Shown: positions 38,127 through 47,002 of the stretch, piece after piece
Layout of the letters: each line of letters opens with the position of its first letter
Position numbering within the stretch: position 1 is the first letter of the stretch
Source of the DNA: Okibacterium sp. HSC-33S16
Lineage (GTDB): Bacteria > Actinomycetota > Actinomycetes > Actinomycetales > Microbacteriaceae
Assembly: GCF_024171565.1 (NCBI RefSeq)
Contig: NZ_JALJZZ010000001.1
Location: 806,001-870,000 of the forward strand
Direction of reading: 5' to 3'
Length of the DNA stretch: 64,000 nucleotides
Position numbers and translations under genes: made by a program
The notes under the pieces: model-generated
The model's input: only the letters and a program-made list of their open reading frames with translations
Told to the model about the DNA's origin: nothing
Database searches by the model: none

Positions 38127-39217
38127 AACCACTGAACGTCGGAATCGTTGGCTGCGGCTTCATCATCGGCGCCTACCTCGAGACCTTCCCGAAGCTCGAC
38201 GCTGTTCGGCTGGTCGCGGTTGCTGACCTCGACCGCTCCCGGGCAGACGCGGTCGCGGCCGAGAACCCTGGTGTCCGGTCGCTGAGTGTTGATGAGCTGA
38301 TGGCCGATGACGAGGTGCAGCTCGTGCTCAACCTCACCATTCCGGCCGCCCACGCACAGGTCGCACTCCAGGCGATCTCCGCGGGCAAGCTGGTGTACGG
38401 CGAGAAGCCGCTCGCGGCCGACTCCGAGCAGGCCGCCGCGGTGCTCGCCGCAGCGGCTGAGGCCGGTCTGACGTTGGGCTGCGCTCCCGACACTGTCCTT
38501 GGCACTGGCATCCAGACGGCACGTCGTGCGATCGATGACGGCCTGATCGGGCGACCGATCTCCGCAACGGCGACGATGGTCACGCCAGGCCACGAGCGCT
38601 GGCACCCGAACCCCGATTTTTACTACCTGCCTGGCGGTGGACCCCTGCTCGACATGGGCCCGTACTACGTGTCGACGCTCATCAACCTGCTGGGTCCGGT
38701 TGCCTCGGTGATCGGAGCGGCAAGTCACACCCGCGGCACCCGCACGATCGGCTCCGGACCACGCGAGGGCGAGGCCATCCCGGTCACCACCGACACCCAC
38801 GTCACCGGAGTGCTCGTCCACGAGTCGGGAGCCCTCTCGACCCTCGTGATGAGTTTCGACGCCGTTGCCACCCGCTCGGCCAACATCGAGGTCCACGGCG
38901 AGACCGGTTCTCTGATCGTGCCGGACCCTAACCGGTTCGACGGCGATGTTGAACTGCGCGCTCTCGGCTCCACCGAGTGGGAGACGTTGCCCACGTCGGC
39001 CGGGTACGTCGACGCCGGTCGGGGTGTCGGCATTCAGGACCTCGCAGTGACCGAAACGGATACTGAGCCGCGCGCGAGCGGGCAGCTCGCCTTCCACGCG
39101 CTTGATGTCATGGAGTCGCTGCTTCGGTCTGCGCATTCGGGACAGTCCGTGGTCATCGAGAGCACCTGTAACCGTCCGGCGGTTGTTCCGCTGACGGAGC
39201 TCAGCGTTCGAGCCTGA
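38111..39217 (+). CDS. Gfo/Idh/MocA-family oxidoreductase (ThuB-like)
   Basis: A 368-aa NAD(P)-dependent sugar oxidoreductase. The Rossmann motif GIVGCGFIIGAY is near residue 11, the EKPLA motif (YGEKPLAAD) near 98, and the beta-sheet domain contains GGGPLLDMGPYYV. Members oxidise or reduce sugar hydroxyls. Overlap with thuA argues that the two act on the same sugar. The GTG at 38111 begins MGKPVEPLNVG. Confidence 0.92.
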   Translation: MGKPVEPLNVGIVGCGFIIGAYLETFPKLDAVRLVAVADLDRSRADAVAAENPGVRSLSVDELMADDEVQLVLNLTIPAAHAQVALQAISAGKLVYGEKPLAADSEQAAAVLAAAAEAGLTLGCAPDTVLGTGIQTARRAIDDGLIGRPISATATMVTPGHERWHPNPDFYYLPGGGPLLDMGPYYVSTLINLLGPVASVIGAASHTRGTRTIGSGPREGEAIPVTTDTHVTGVLVHESGALSTLVMSFDAVATRSANIEVHGETGSLIVPDPNRFDGDVELRALGSTEWETLPTSAGYVDAGRGVGIQDLAVTETDTEPRASGQLAFHALDVMESLLRSAHSGQSVVIESTCNRPAVVPLTELSVRA

Positions 39218-39247
39218 CACCGGGGCCCGGCTACCACGCACTAGCGC

Positions 39248-39288
39248 GTGCGCCCTCGTCACCCTAATCTGGGAGGACGAGGGGGCAC
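39248..39288 (+). terminator. Hairpin after the sugar operon
   Basis: GTGCGCCCTCGTC (39248-39260) pairs with GACGAGGGGGCAC (39276-39288) over 13 bp with one mismatch. No U-tract follows. Confidence 0.7.
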
Positions 39289-39344
39289 GTGCGACACCCC
39301 TGCCGTGGCGAAGCATCGTCGCACCGCGAACAAAGGGGCGAGCG

Positions 39345-39746
39345 ATGAGTTATACAACAACCATGTTGAGGGCCTATCCAAAGCCGCTGCCGCACATTGA
39401 TCGGGCCGCGCTGGCCGAGTGCATCGAAGCATGTATTGAGTGCGCCCAAACCGCGACGGCGTGTGCGGAAGCGTGCCTGTCTGAACCCGACCTTGCTGAC
39501 CTGGCTGAAAACATCCGTGCCGCGCTGGATTGTGCCGATGTCGCCGGAACGACCGCGAAAGTCCTGTCGCGACACCCCGCGTATGACGCCAACCTGCGTC
39601 GGGCTCTCTTAGCGGCGTGCCGGGCGGCGAGCGCGCTGGCGGCCGAGGAGTGTGAGCGGCATGCTGAGCGGCACAGCCACTGTCGAGTGTGCGCCGATGC
39701 CTGCCGGCGCTGCGAGGCGGCCTGCCAGCAACTGCTCGACGTCTGA
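39345..39746 (+). CDS. Second Csp-like four-helix-bundle protein, cysteine-poor
   Basis: A 133-aa paralogue of the protein at 25437. Both share the opening pattern YxTxMLxxYPKxLxxID, the LSRHxxYDAN turn and the ending RVCAxxCRRCEAAC. This copy has 13 cysteines against 18. The missing ones correspond to Cys in QTCTAC, ELTKC, ADVC, AMTC and KAC of the first copy, replaced by Ala, Asn or Ser. AAAGGGGCGAGCG before the ATG is a good ribosome-binding site. Copper capacity should be reduced or the protein may bind something else. Confidence 0.9.
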   Translation: MSYTTTMLRAYPKPLPHIDRAALAECIEACIECAQTATACAEACLSEPDLADLAENIRAALDCADVAGTTAKVLSRHPAYDANLRRALLAACRAASALAAEECERHAERHSHCRVCADACRRCEAACQQLLDV

Positions 39747-39756
39747 CGCGTCGCGG

Positions 39757-42270
39757 CTACTCGACCCGAACGTCCTCGGGGGTCTTGTCTGGGCGCCACC
39801 CGCGCCACGACGAGTGACGGAGCGCACCGGTCGACGTCCACTGCAGGAATGTGACCTCGCCCACCAGCTCAGGGCGAATCCATTTCGCCCGGGAGAGTTC
39901 CTCACTCGGCGCATCGTGCACCGGGGGAGCGTCGAGCGCCATCGGGGCGAATTTCTTCACCCACGCGCGGCGGTCACGGTCGGTGAAGCCCGTTCCCACC
40001 CGACCGGCGTACCGGATGCCACGCTCATCCGGAATTCCGAGAATGAGCGACCCCACCGCGTTGGTCGCATTGCCCGCGCCGGGCCGCCACCCCACGATCA
40101 CGACCTCCTGCATCTTCTCGTGCTTCACTTTGATCCACGACCGCGACCGCTTGCCCGGCAGGTATGGGCTGTCGCGCTCCTTCGCAACGATGCCCTCCAG
40201 GCTGAGCTGCTCGCTTGAGGACCGTGCGGCTTCGAAGTCGCCGTCGAACTCCGGTGGAACCCGAATCGGCCCGGCCGGCGACACCACCTTCTCGAGCGCT
40301 GCCCGGCGTACGTCGTAGTCGTCACCGGTGATGTCGTGGCCCTCAAGCTCGAGCAGGTCGAAGAGCATGAGCTCAATGCTCGCCGAGCGCGCGGCCGATT
40401 CGTCCTCACTGAGGCCCGCGCGCGATTGCAGCAAATGGAAGCTCGGGCGTCCGTGCCGGTCGAGCGCCACGACTTCACCATCGAGCACTGCTGACGTCGC
40501 CCCGACCGCATCCCGCAGCGGCTGTACGAGTTCCGGAAAGGTGTCAGTGAGGTCGTTGCCGTTGCGGCTGAGAAGGCGAACTGTGCCGTCATCGACATAG
40601 ACCACGGCACGGTATCCGTCCCACTTCATCTCGAACGCCCAGTCGTGCTCGTCGTCGATATCACGAGCCCCACCCGCCGCGGCGAGCATGGGTTCGATGA
40701 GTGGCCTGCCGATCGGCGTGGTCGGCGCCGCAATTGATGAGCGACGGTTCTTCCCCGATTCCGCGAGTTGCTTCGTCGGACCGGCCGATGACGATGACGG
40801 ATGCTGTGGGCTGTTTTTCTTGGCCGTCCCATCCATCAGATGGATGAGCCAGTTGTTCTCCGCGCCCGGTCGGCGCGTATGGATGAGCGCGTACTTCCGA
40901 GGGACACCACCGAGTCCGCCGTCGGGTCGACCGGTCAGCGTTGCGATTACTTCTTTTCCCTCGCGCCACTTCTCCAGTTCGAAGGTACCCGCGTCCCAGA
41001 TGGTCACCTCGCCTGCACCATACTCGCCAGCCGGGATGCGTCCCTCGAACGTGCCGTACTCGAGAGGATGATCCTCGGTCTGCACGGCGAGGTGGTTGTC
41101 GGTTCCGGCCAGCGGCGGCCCTTTCGGAACGGCCCACGAGACGAGGACGCCCTCGTGTTCCAGTCGGAAGTCGTAGTGCAACCGACGTGCGTGGTGTTCC
41201 TGAATGACGAAGGAGTTTCCGCTCGTCAGGGCCGCCGCCTCGTCGGGCACCGGCTCGGGCGTCTTGGCGCCGTCTCGCATACTGCGGTACTTCGACAGTC
41301 GGTCCTGTGCCGCCGGTGTGCTGTCGAACCGAGCCATGTGCTCGGGGGTGGGTTCGAGTGCGGCGGTTCGTGACGCCGCGAGCGGAGCCAGCAGGTCCCC
41401 GCGCCCGGACACGCGGTCCAGGACCTCCTCAAAGTCGAGTTGCGCGAGATCCGGGTCTTCAAGCTCCTCCCAGGTGCGCGGTGCCGCGACGGTCGGCGTA
41501 AATTGCCCGCGGAGCGAGTACGGCGCGATCGTTGTCTTAGCGCGGTTGTTCTGGCTCCAGTCAATGAGGACCTTGCCGAGTCGCAGGGTCTTCTTCATAT
41601 CGCTGACGATGAGGTCGGGGTGGTCGGCCTCGAGGGCCCGAGCCAGCTCGTGGGCCACCTCAGAGACCTGGTCGCTTGTGAGCGATCCGTCGAGCGCAGA
41701 GTAGAGGTGGATGCCCTTGCTGCCGCTCGTCACCGGATGCGGGTCAAGGCCCATCCCCGTGAGGATGTCGCGCGCCAGGAAGGCGACGTGGGCACACTCA
41801 ACGAGGCTCAGGCCCGGCCCCGGGTCGAGGTCGAGCACGAGGCGGTCGGGATTGCGTGCTCCACCGGTGCGTTCGAATTGCCATTGCGGCACGTGGATCT
41901 CGAGTGCCGCGATTTGGGCCAGCCAGGTCAGGGTCGCCCGGTCGTTTACGAGCGGATACTCATTGTTGTGGCTACTGTGTTCGATCTCGCGGCGGGCCAC
42001 CCAGTCCGGAGTCGAGGAGGGGTCGAGGTTCTTCTGATAGAACACTTCGCCCGGCTCGTCCGGCGTCCCGACGCCGTGTACCCAGCGTTTGCGGGTGGCG
42101 GGGCGCTGGGCCGTGTACGCGATCATCACATCGGCAATCTCGGCGTAGTAGCGCAGGACATCGGCCTTGGTCGTGCCGGTCTCGGGGTAGAGCACCTTGG
42201 TGAGATTGGTCAGTGTAATGCGCCGCCCGTCGACACTCACAACCTGACGGTCTCCCTTCGCCGCTGCCAT
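39757..42270 (-). CDS. ligD: Multifunctional non-homologous end-joining ligase LigD
   Basis: An 837-aa protein with three domains. Residues 1-290 are the LigD-type primase/polymerase (catalytic LDLDP, Asp 147 and 149). Residues about 350-480 are the 3'-phosphoesterase (HHARRLHYDFRLEHEG). Residues 520-837 are an ATP-dependent ligase whose adenylated Lys is residue 549 in MKWDGYRA. LigD normally joins double-strand breaks together with Ku; no ku gene lies in this window. The gene is followed on the same strand order by DUF488 upstream, 3 bases away. Confidence 0.95.
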   Translation of the reverse strand: MAAAKGDRQVVSVDGRRITLTNLTKVLYPETGTTKADVLRYYAEIADVMIAYTAQRPATRKRWVHGVGTPDEPGEVFYQKNLDPSSTPDWVARREIEHSSHNNEYPLVNDRATLTWLAQIAALEIHVPQWQFERTGGARNPDRLVLDLDPGPGLSLVECAHVAFLARDILTGMGLDPHPVTSGSKGIHLYSALDGSLTSDQVSEVAHELARALEADHPDLIVSDMKKTLRLGKVLIDWSQNNRAKTTIAPYSLRGQFTPTVAAPRTWEELEDPDLAQLDFEEVLDRVSGRGDLLAPLAASRTAALEPTPEHMARFDSTPAAQDRLSKYRSMRDGAKTPEPVPDEAAALTSGNSFVIQEHHARRLHYDFRLEHEGVLVSWAVPKGPPLAGTDNHLAVQTEDHPLEYGTFEGRIPAGEYGAGEVTIWDAGTFELEKWREGKEVIATLTGRPDGGLGGVPRKYALIHTRRPGAENNWLIHLMDGTAKKNSPQHPSSSSAGPTKQLAESGKNRRSSIAAPTTPIGRPLIEPMLAAAGGARDIDDEHDWAFEMKWDGYRAVVYVDDGTVRLLSRNGNDLTDTFPELVQPLRDAVGATSAVLDGEVVALDRHGRPSFHLLQSRAGLSEDESAARSASIELMLFDLLELEGHDITGDDYDVRRAALEKVVSPAGPIRVPPEFDGDFEAARSSSEQLSLEGIVAKERDSPYLPGKRSRSWIKVKHEKMQEVVIVGWRPGAGNATNAVGSLILGIPDERGIRYAGRVGTGFTDRDRRAWVKKFAPMALDAPPVHDAPSEELSRAKWIRPELVGEVTFLQWTSTGALRHSSWRGWRPDKTPEDVRVE

Positions 42271-42273
42271 GCC

Positions 42274-42804
42274 CTACTCTTCCTCGTCGATCGGGGGATA
42301 GGTCAGCGTCAGGCCGTCCGCCCGGGCAAACCGGGTGAGGGTGTGCGGGCGAGCACTGGACGCGCTCATGATGTCGTCGACCTCGAAGTCCCGCACGAGA
42401 AGCGCATCGCCGATCAGGGAGCGGTGGCAGCGCCAGGGCACCGCCTCAGCGCACATGATGGCCACAGTGTCGTCGGCTGTGAGGGCGATCAGTTCGGCGA
42501 GCCCGTCGCTGAACTGCTCGGTCTGCATGTAGTCGGCGTAGCCCCGGAACGAGGAGTTGTTCCACCCCGCGTTGACGGAGTCACGAGTCGGCCGTCGCAG
42601 CCCGCCGAGTGCCGAGAGGTGCTGGTATCCGATTGACCGCTCGGGCAGGGTTCGCTGAAGCTCATCGCCGGCGAACTGTGGGTTGTGACGCGACTTGGGC
42701 ACGGTTCGCACATCGGCCACGAGGGTCACTCCGTGCCCGCTGAGCATCTCAACGAACTCATCGAACGGATGGGTGGAGTGCCCAACGGTGAAAACATGTT
42801 GCAT
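42274..42804 (-). CDS. DUF488-family protein
   Basis: A 176-aa protein of DUF488. The start MQHVFTVGHSTHPFDEFVEM and the later CAEAVPWRCHRSLIGDAL segment, with a Cys and two Cys/His residues, are characteristic. The function of the family is not established. Its stop lies 3 bases before the LigD start, so the two are co-transcribed; a link to DNA repair is only inferred from this. Confidence 0.9.
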   Translation of the reverse strand: MQHVFTVGHSTHPFDEFVEMLSGHGVTLVADVRTVPKSRHNPQFAGDELQRTLPERSIGYQHLSALGGLRRPTRDSVNAGWNNSSFRGYADYMQTEQFSDGLAELIALTADDTVAIMCAEAVPWRCHRSLIGDALLVRDFEVDDIMSASSARPHTLTRFARADGLTLTYPPIDEEE

Positions 42805-42837
42805 GCTCGGCAGCGTATCGACGCGTTGACACCGGTT

Positions 42838-43416
42838 TCAAGGCCTCGACACGGGCCCCGGTCGTCTGCCACGTTGCGGACGGATGCGGCGAAGCGGCAG
42901 CCCCGGATCGCCTCCGGTCGTCAGCTCTGTCGAGGTGTCGCGCAACCAATCGAGCGCGGCCTGGGCTACGTGCCTGTCGGCGGAAAGTGCCAGCGTGCGC
43001 TGCACGGTCGGAGTGCCGTCGTCGGAAACGTTCGCGACAGCATCCGCTTTCGATTCCCACGCGTCCTGCTGGCGGGACAGCACTCCGGCCCACTCCATCC
43101 CCGGGATGCTCGATGCCACGAGAACCTGGTCGGCCATGTCTGGCCAGTTTTTGACATCAGGATCGATCGGAACGGCGAACCAGTCGTCGACCTGCTGGCG
43201 TCCGGCCGGCGTCAATGCGTAGAGCGGGAGGTTGTCATCGGTCACGTCGTCCGACACGATGAGCCCGGCCCTCATGAGCCGATCGAGGGTGGAGTACACC
43301 TGGCCGACGTTGACGCCCGCGCGGTGCGGTGCCCGTCGGACCAGTTCGTCACGCAGCTGCAGGCCGTAGGCCGAGCCGAGGGAGAGGATCGCCAGGATCG
43401 CATCCTTCACCGCCAT
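42838..43416 (-). CDS. PadR-family transcriptional regulator
   Basis: A 192-aa regulator. The winged HTH is in residues 4-85 (VKDAILAILSLGSAYGLQL, VGQVYSTLDRLMRAGLI), followed by a helical dimerisation domain of the Vir/PadR-2 type and a basic tail. It is upstream of DUF488 and ligD on the same strand. A perfect 7-base-arm palindrome sits over its own promoter, which suggests autoregulation. Confidence 0.93.
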   Translation of the reverse strand: MAVKDAILAILSLGSAYGLQLRDELVRRAPHRAGVNVGQVYSTLDRLMRAGLIVSDDVTDDNLPLYALTPAGRQQVDDWFAVPIDPDVKNWPDMADQVLVASSIPGMEWAGVLSRQQDAWESKADAVANVSDDGTPTVQRTLALSADRHVAQAALDWLRDTSTELTTGGDPGLPLRRIRPQRGRRPGPVSRP

Positions 43417-43432
43417 GGGGCTCCTCGGTCCT

Positions 43433-43455
43433 GTAGAGAATCTCTACCCAGTATA
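43433..43455 (-). promoter_or_regulatory. padR promoter -10 and overlapping palindrome
   Basis: GTAGAGA-A-TCTCTAC (43433-43447) lies 17 bases upstream of the padR start, and a -10 hexamer TATACT (minus strand, 43450-43455) immediately precedes it, so a bound dimer would cover the transcription start. Confidence 0.6.
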
Positions 43456-43495
43456 GAGTTATCGCAGGACACGCCGACCGTTCATCATTACATCG

Positions 43496-43525
43496 TTGTT
43501 GTTTGTGTGCTATTTGGGGCATAAT
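43496..43525 (+). promoter_or_regulatory. Promoter of the DUF3145 gene
   Basis: TTGTTG (43496-43501) and CATAAT (43520-43525) are separated by 18 bases, leaving a leader of about 95 bases before the ATG. Confidence 0.45.
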
Positions 43526-43626
43526 GACACCGACGGCGTTCCGCCGAAAAATTGAATAACGGATGCTGCATCTCACTTGAATCGCGGTCGTTGGGGAAGA
43601 CGTACCACGAGAACAAGGAGGAGAAC

Positions 43627-44130
43627 ATGGTGGCATCTGTCGCACGGGGAGTGATTTTGGTTCACTCCTCACCGCGCGCGCTGTGCCCGCACGTTGAGTG
43701 GGCGGCCGGTCGCGCTCTTGGTCGTGCCGTGAATTTCTCGTGGGAAGACCAGCCGGTACTCAAGGGTGCCCAACGGGCCGAATACTACTGGGAAGGCCCG
43801 CAGGGAACCGGTGCTGCTCTCGCGTCTTCACTGCGCGGATGGGAGCACTTGCGATTCGAGGTGACCGAAGACCCGAGTGCCGGCTCGGATGGTGGTCGGT
43901 GGCTGCACACGCCTGACCTCGGCATTTTCTACGCCCAGACCGATAGCGCTGGCAACGTTGTTGTGCCCGAAGACCGCATCCGCTACGCGATGGATGTGGC
44001 CGGGTCGAATTCGGCCGAGTTGCAGCGCGAGTTGCGCGTGGCGCTTGGCCAGGCCTGGGATGACGAGCTCGAGCCGTTCCGGTATGCGTCCGATGACTCG
44101 AGCGTGATCTGGCTGCATAAGGTCGGGTAA
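43627..44130 (+). CDS. DUF3145-family protein
   Basis: A 167-aa protein of DUF3145, conserved across actinobacteria and of unknown function. It starts VASVARGVILVHSSPRALCP and has the central Trp-rich segment SWEDQPVLKGAQRAEYYWEG. AAGGAGG before the ATG is a strong ribosome-binding site, indicating high expression. It is convergent with fabF, separated by a 16-bp hairpin. Confidence 0.92.
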   Translation: MVASVARGVILVHSSPRALCPHVEWAAGRALGRAVNFSWEDQPVLKGAQRAEYYWEGPQGTGAALASSLRGWEHLRFEVTEDPSAGSDGGRWLHTPDLGIFYAQTDSAGNVVVPEDRIRYAMDVAGSNSAELQRELRVALGQAWDDELEPFRYASDDSSVIWLHKVG

Positions 44131-44234
44131 GCACCGCTACACAAGCCCGGGGCCAGCTGCGGTGGCACTCTGTGCAGGTCGGTGAGCATTCCCGGCCGGT
44201 GCGGACAGTGAAACCGACTGGTCCGGTAACGACA

Positions 44235-44270
44235 CAGAACCCCGCACGGCCAGCGCCGTGCGGGGTTCTG
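44235..44270. terminator. Bidirectional terminator between DUF3145 and fabF
   Basis: CAGAACCCCGCACGGC (44235-44250), loop CAGC, then GCCGTGCGGGGTTCTG (44255-44270): a perfect 16-bp stem between convergent genes. Confidence 0.93.
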
Positions 44271-44284
44271 TTGGTGTGTCGACC

Positions 44285-45520
44285 TTAGAAGGTTTTGAAC
44301 GCGGCGACGGCGTTGTGACCGCCGAAGCCGAAGGAGTTGCTGATTGCCAGCAAATCGCCGGATCCAAGCTCGCGCGGCGACGTGACGACGTCGAGCGCAA
44401 TCTCGGGGTCCTGGTTCTCGAGGTTGATGGTCGGTGGGGCGACCCGCTCGTGCAGGGCCTTGACCGTGAAGAGCGCCTCAATGGCGCCGGCGCCTCCGAG
44501 GAGGTGCCCTGTCGATGCCTTCGTGGCACTGACCGAGATTGAGTCGAGGTGGTCGCCGAAGACGCGACGCAGCGCGTTGTACTCGGCGATATCTCCGACC
44601 GGGGTCGAGGTTGCGTGGGCGTTCACGTGCACCACATCGGTGAGCGTGAGTCCCGCGTTCTCGACGGCGGCGATCATCGCTCGAGCAGCGGCCGATCCTT
44701 CGGGGTCAGGAGCGGTGATGTGGTACGCGTCGCTGGTCACAGCGCCGCCAAGCACCTCGGCGTAGATGCGTGCGCCACGAGCTTGGGCGTGCTCGAGGGT
44801 CTCAAGGACGAGAGCTGCGCCACCTTCACCAAGAACGAACCCGTCCCGGGAGACGTCGTAGGGGCGAGAGGCCGTTGCCGGGTCGTCCAGTCGCTTGGAC
44901 AGTGCCTGCATGGCAGCGAATGACGCGATCGGGAGCGGGTGGATCGCCGCTTCCGAACCACCGGCGATGATGACGTCGGCGAGGCCGGCCTGCAGGTGTT
45001 CAAACGCGTTGGCGATCGACTCGGTGCTCGACGCGCAAGCGGACACAACGGTGCGTTCGCCGGCGCGTGCGCCGAGGTCCATTCCGATCGCAGCGGCCGG
45101 GCCGTTGGGCATGAGCATGGGAACGGTCATCGGAAGGACACGGCGTGGGCCGCGTTCGCGCAGGGTGTCCCACGCGTCGAGGAGCGTCCATACTCCACCG
45201 ATTCCGGTTGCCCAGTCGACGCCGAGGCGCTCTGGATCGACCTCGGGGGAGCCTGCGTCAGCCCAGGCTTCGCGCGCCGCGATCAGTGCGAACTGGCTCG
45301 ATGGGTCGAGCCGCTTGGTTTCGATGCGGGGGAGCACATCCGTGGGTTTGACGGCGGCCTGCCCGGCGATAGTGATGGGCAGCTCATATTTCGCTACCCA
45401 TTCCTGCTCGAGGGTACGGACGCCGGAAGCGCCAGCAAGGAGGTTGTCCCAGGATTCTTGGGCCGTGCCACCGATCGGTGACGACGCACCAATTCCTGTG
45501 ACGACAATTCTTTTGGTCAT
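44285..45520 (-). CDS. fabF: 3-oxoacyl-ACP synthase II
   Basis: A 411-aa KAS II for chain elongation in type II fatty-acid synthesis. The catalytic triad is Cys 162 (VVSACASSTE) and the two His residues in NAHATSTPVGD and STGHLLGGAG. It is the last gene of the fabD-fabH-acpP-fabF cluster and ends at a strong terminator. Confidence 0.97.
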   Translation of the reverse strand: MTKRIVVTGIGASSPIGGTAQESWDNLLAGASGVRTLEQEWVAKYELPITIAGQAAVKPTDVLPRIETKRLDPSSQFALIAAREAWADAGSPEVDPERLGVDWATGIGGVWTLLDAWDTLRERGPRRVLPMTVPMLMPNGPAAAIGMDLGARAGERTVVSACASSTESIANAFEHLQAGLADVIIAGGSEAAIHPLPIASFAAMQALSKRLDDPATASRPYDVSRDGFVLGEGGAALVLETLEHAQARGARIYAEVLGGAVTSDAYHITAPDPEGSAAARAMIAAVENAGLTLTDVVHVNAHATSTPVGDIAEYNALRRVFGDHLDSISVSATKASTGHLLGGAGAIEALFTVKALHERVAPPTINLENQDPEIALDVVTSPRELGSGDLLAISNSFGFGGHNAVAAFKTF

Positions 45521-45639
45521 TCGATGAAACTCTCTGAGTGCTGGTCAGCGATACAAGCGATACATAGATGGCTCGTGGAGCGTGATGAGGGACCGGGTAG
45601 TGGGGTAACCGCAACCCGGTCCTCATCGACGCAGGGAAT

Positions 45640-45888
45640 TTAGCCCTGTGCTTTGACGATGAAGTCGACGGCGTCGCCGACGGTCTTGAGGTTCTTGACT
45701 TCCTCGTCCGGGATCTTCACGTCGAACTTCTCTTCTGCGTTGACAACGATGGTCATCATCGAGATCGAGTCGATGTCGAGGTCGTCCGTGAAGGACTTGT
45801 CGAGCTCGACGGTATCTGCAGCAATTCCGGTCTCGTCGTTCACGAGCTCGGCCAGGCCGGCGAGGACTTCTTCAGTGGACAGTGCCAT
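45640..45888 (-). CDS. acpP: Acyl carrier protein
   Basis: An 82-aa acidic ACP. The phosphopantetheine-bearing Ser 41 is in DLDIDSISMMT; the residue after it is Ile in place of the usual Leu, a conservative change. It lies between fabH and fabF and carries the growing acyl chain for both. Confidence 0.97.
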   Translation of the reverse strand: MALSTEEVLAGLAELVNDETGIAADTVELDKSFTDDLDIDSISMMTIVVNAEEKFDVKIPDEEVKNLKTVGDAVDFIVKAQG

Positions 45889-45971
45889 GGTGTTATCTCC
45901 TTGAGTATCGATTGACCGTCAAACAGTCTATTGGGGTTGGTGCGCCCGAACCGGGCAACCGAGGGGTGTGG

Positions 45972-46976
45972 TTAGGGGAGGACGACGACCTGGGCTGCGA
46001 AAACCAGCCCGGCTCCGAAGCCGATCTGCAGCGCGAGTCCGCCCGAGACCTCCGGGTGTTCCTGGAGCAGTCGGTGCATGGCGAGCGGAATCGACGCGGC
46101 GCTTGTGTTGCCGGTGGTGGCGATATCGCGAGCGATCACGACGCTCTCCGGCAGCTTCAGTTGCTTGGCGAACTCGTCGATGATGCGCATGTTGGCCTGG
46201 TGCGGAACAAACGCGGCAAGCTGATCTGGGGTGACACCGGCTTTCTCGAGCGCTTCCTTCGCGACCTTCGCCATGTCCCAGACAGCCCAGCGGAATACGG
46301 TCTGGCCTTCCTGACGCAAGGTCGGCCACGGCGCTTCGCCGCGACGGTACTCCTGAAGGGTGGCGTTCATTCCGACAGCACCGGCCTTCGATCCGTCAGA
46401 TCCCCACACGGTGGGGGAGATTCCGGGGAACTCGCTGGGGCCGATGACTGCAGCGCCTGCGCCGTCGCCGAGCAGGAACGAAATTGAGCGGTCTTCGGGG
46501 TCGACGACGTCCGACAGCTTCTCAGCACCGATCACCAGCGCGTACTTCGCGACACCGGTGCGGATGAGCGAGTCGGCCTGGGCGATGGCGTAGGGGTATC
46601 CGGCGCATGCCGCATTGACGTCGTAGGCAGCAGCGGGATTCGCGCCGACGCGGTCGGCAACCACGGCCGCCATGGACGGGGTCTGCTGAATGTTGCTGAT
46701 GGTCGCGATGATGACGGCGTCGATCTCGGCGGGGTCAACGCCCGAAGCGGCGATCGCGTCCTTCGCGGCGTCCGAGGCCAGATCGACGGCGAGAACATCC
46801 TGGCTGGCGCGCGTGCGCTCGATAATCCCGGTGCGCTGGCGAATCCACTCGTCCGACGAGTTGATCGGTCCAATCAAATCGTCGTTGGGAACCGAAACGT
46901 CACCGCGAGCTGCGCCCATTCCCAAAATGCGGGTGAAGGCGGGGCCCTGGGATTGGTTGAGGGTAGGTCTGGTCAT
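45972..46976 (-). CDS. fabH: 3-oxoacyl-ACP synthase III
   Basis: A 334-aa KAS III that starts fatty-acid synthesis with an acyl-CoA primer and malonyl-ACP; in branched-chain actinobacteria it sets iso/anteiso composition. Catalytic Cys 124 (NAACAGYPYA), His in FVPHQANMRI and Asn near GNTSAASIP are present. It begins 26 bases after the fabD stop. Confidence 0.96.
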   Translation of the reverse strand: MTRPTLNQSQGPAFTRILGMGAARGDVSVPNDDLIGPINSSDEWIRQRTGIIERTRASQDVLAVDLASDAAKDAIAASGVDPAEIDAVIIATISNIQQTPSMAAVVADRVGANPAAAYDVNAACAGYPYAIAQADSLIRTGVAKYALVIGAEKLSDVVDPEDRSISFLLGDGAGAAVIGPSEFPGISPTVWGSDGSKAGAVGMNATLQEYRRGEAPWPTLRQEGQTVFRWAVWDMAKVAKEALEKAGVTPDQLAAFVPHQANMRIIDEFAKQLKLPESVVIARDIATTGNTSAASIPLAMHRLLQEHPEVSGGLALQIGFGAGLVFAAQVVVLP

Positions 46977-47002
46977 TCGTCTCTCTCGATAGCGGAGATT
47001 GA

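Noticed and set aside
37922-39316. A 464-codon minus-strand frame opposite the oxidoreductase gene
   Set aside because: Antisense shadow; Arg/Gly/Val-rich composition and no domain, while the plus strand shows clear family motifs.
41440-42636. A 398-codon plus-strand frame opposite ligD and DUF488
   Set aside because: Antisense to two recognisable genes, no start signal and no motif.
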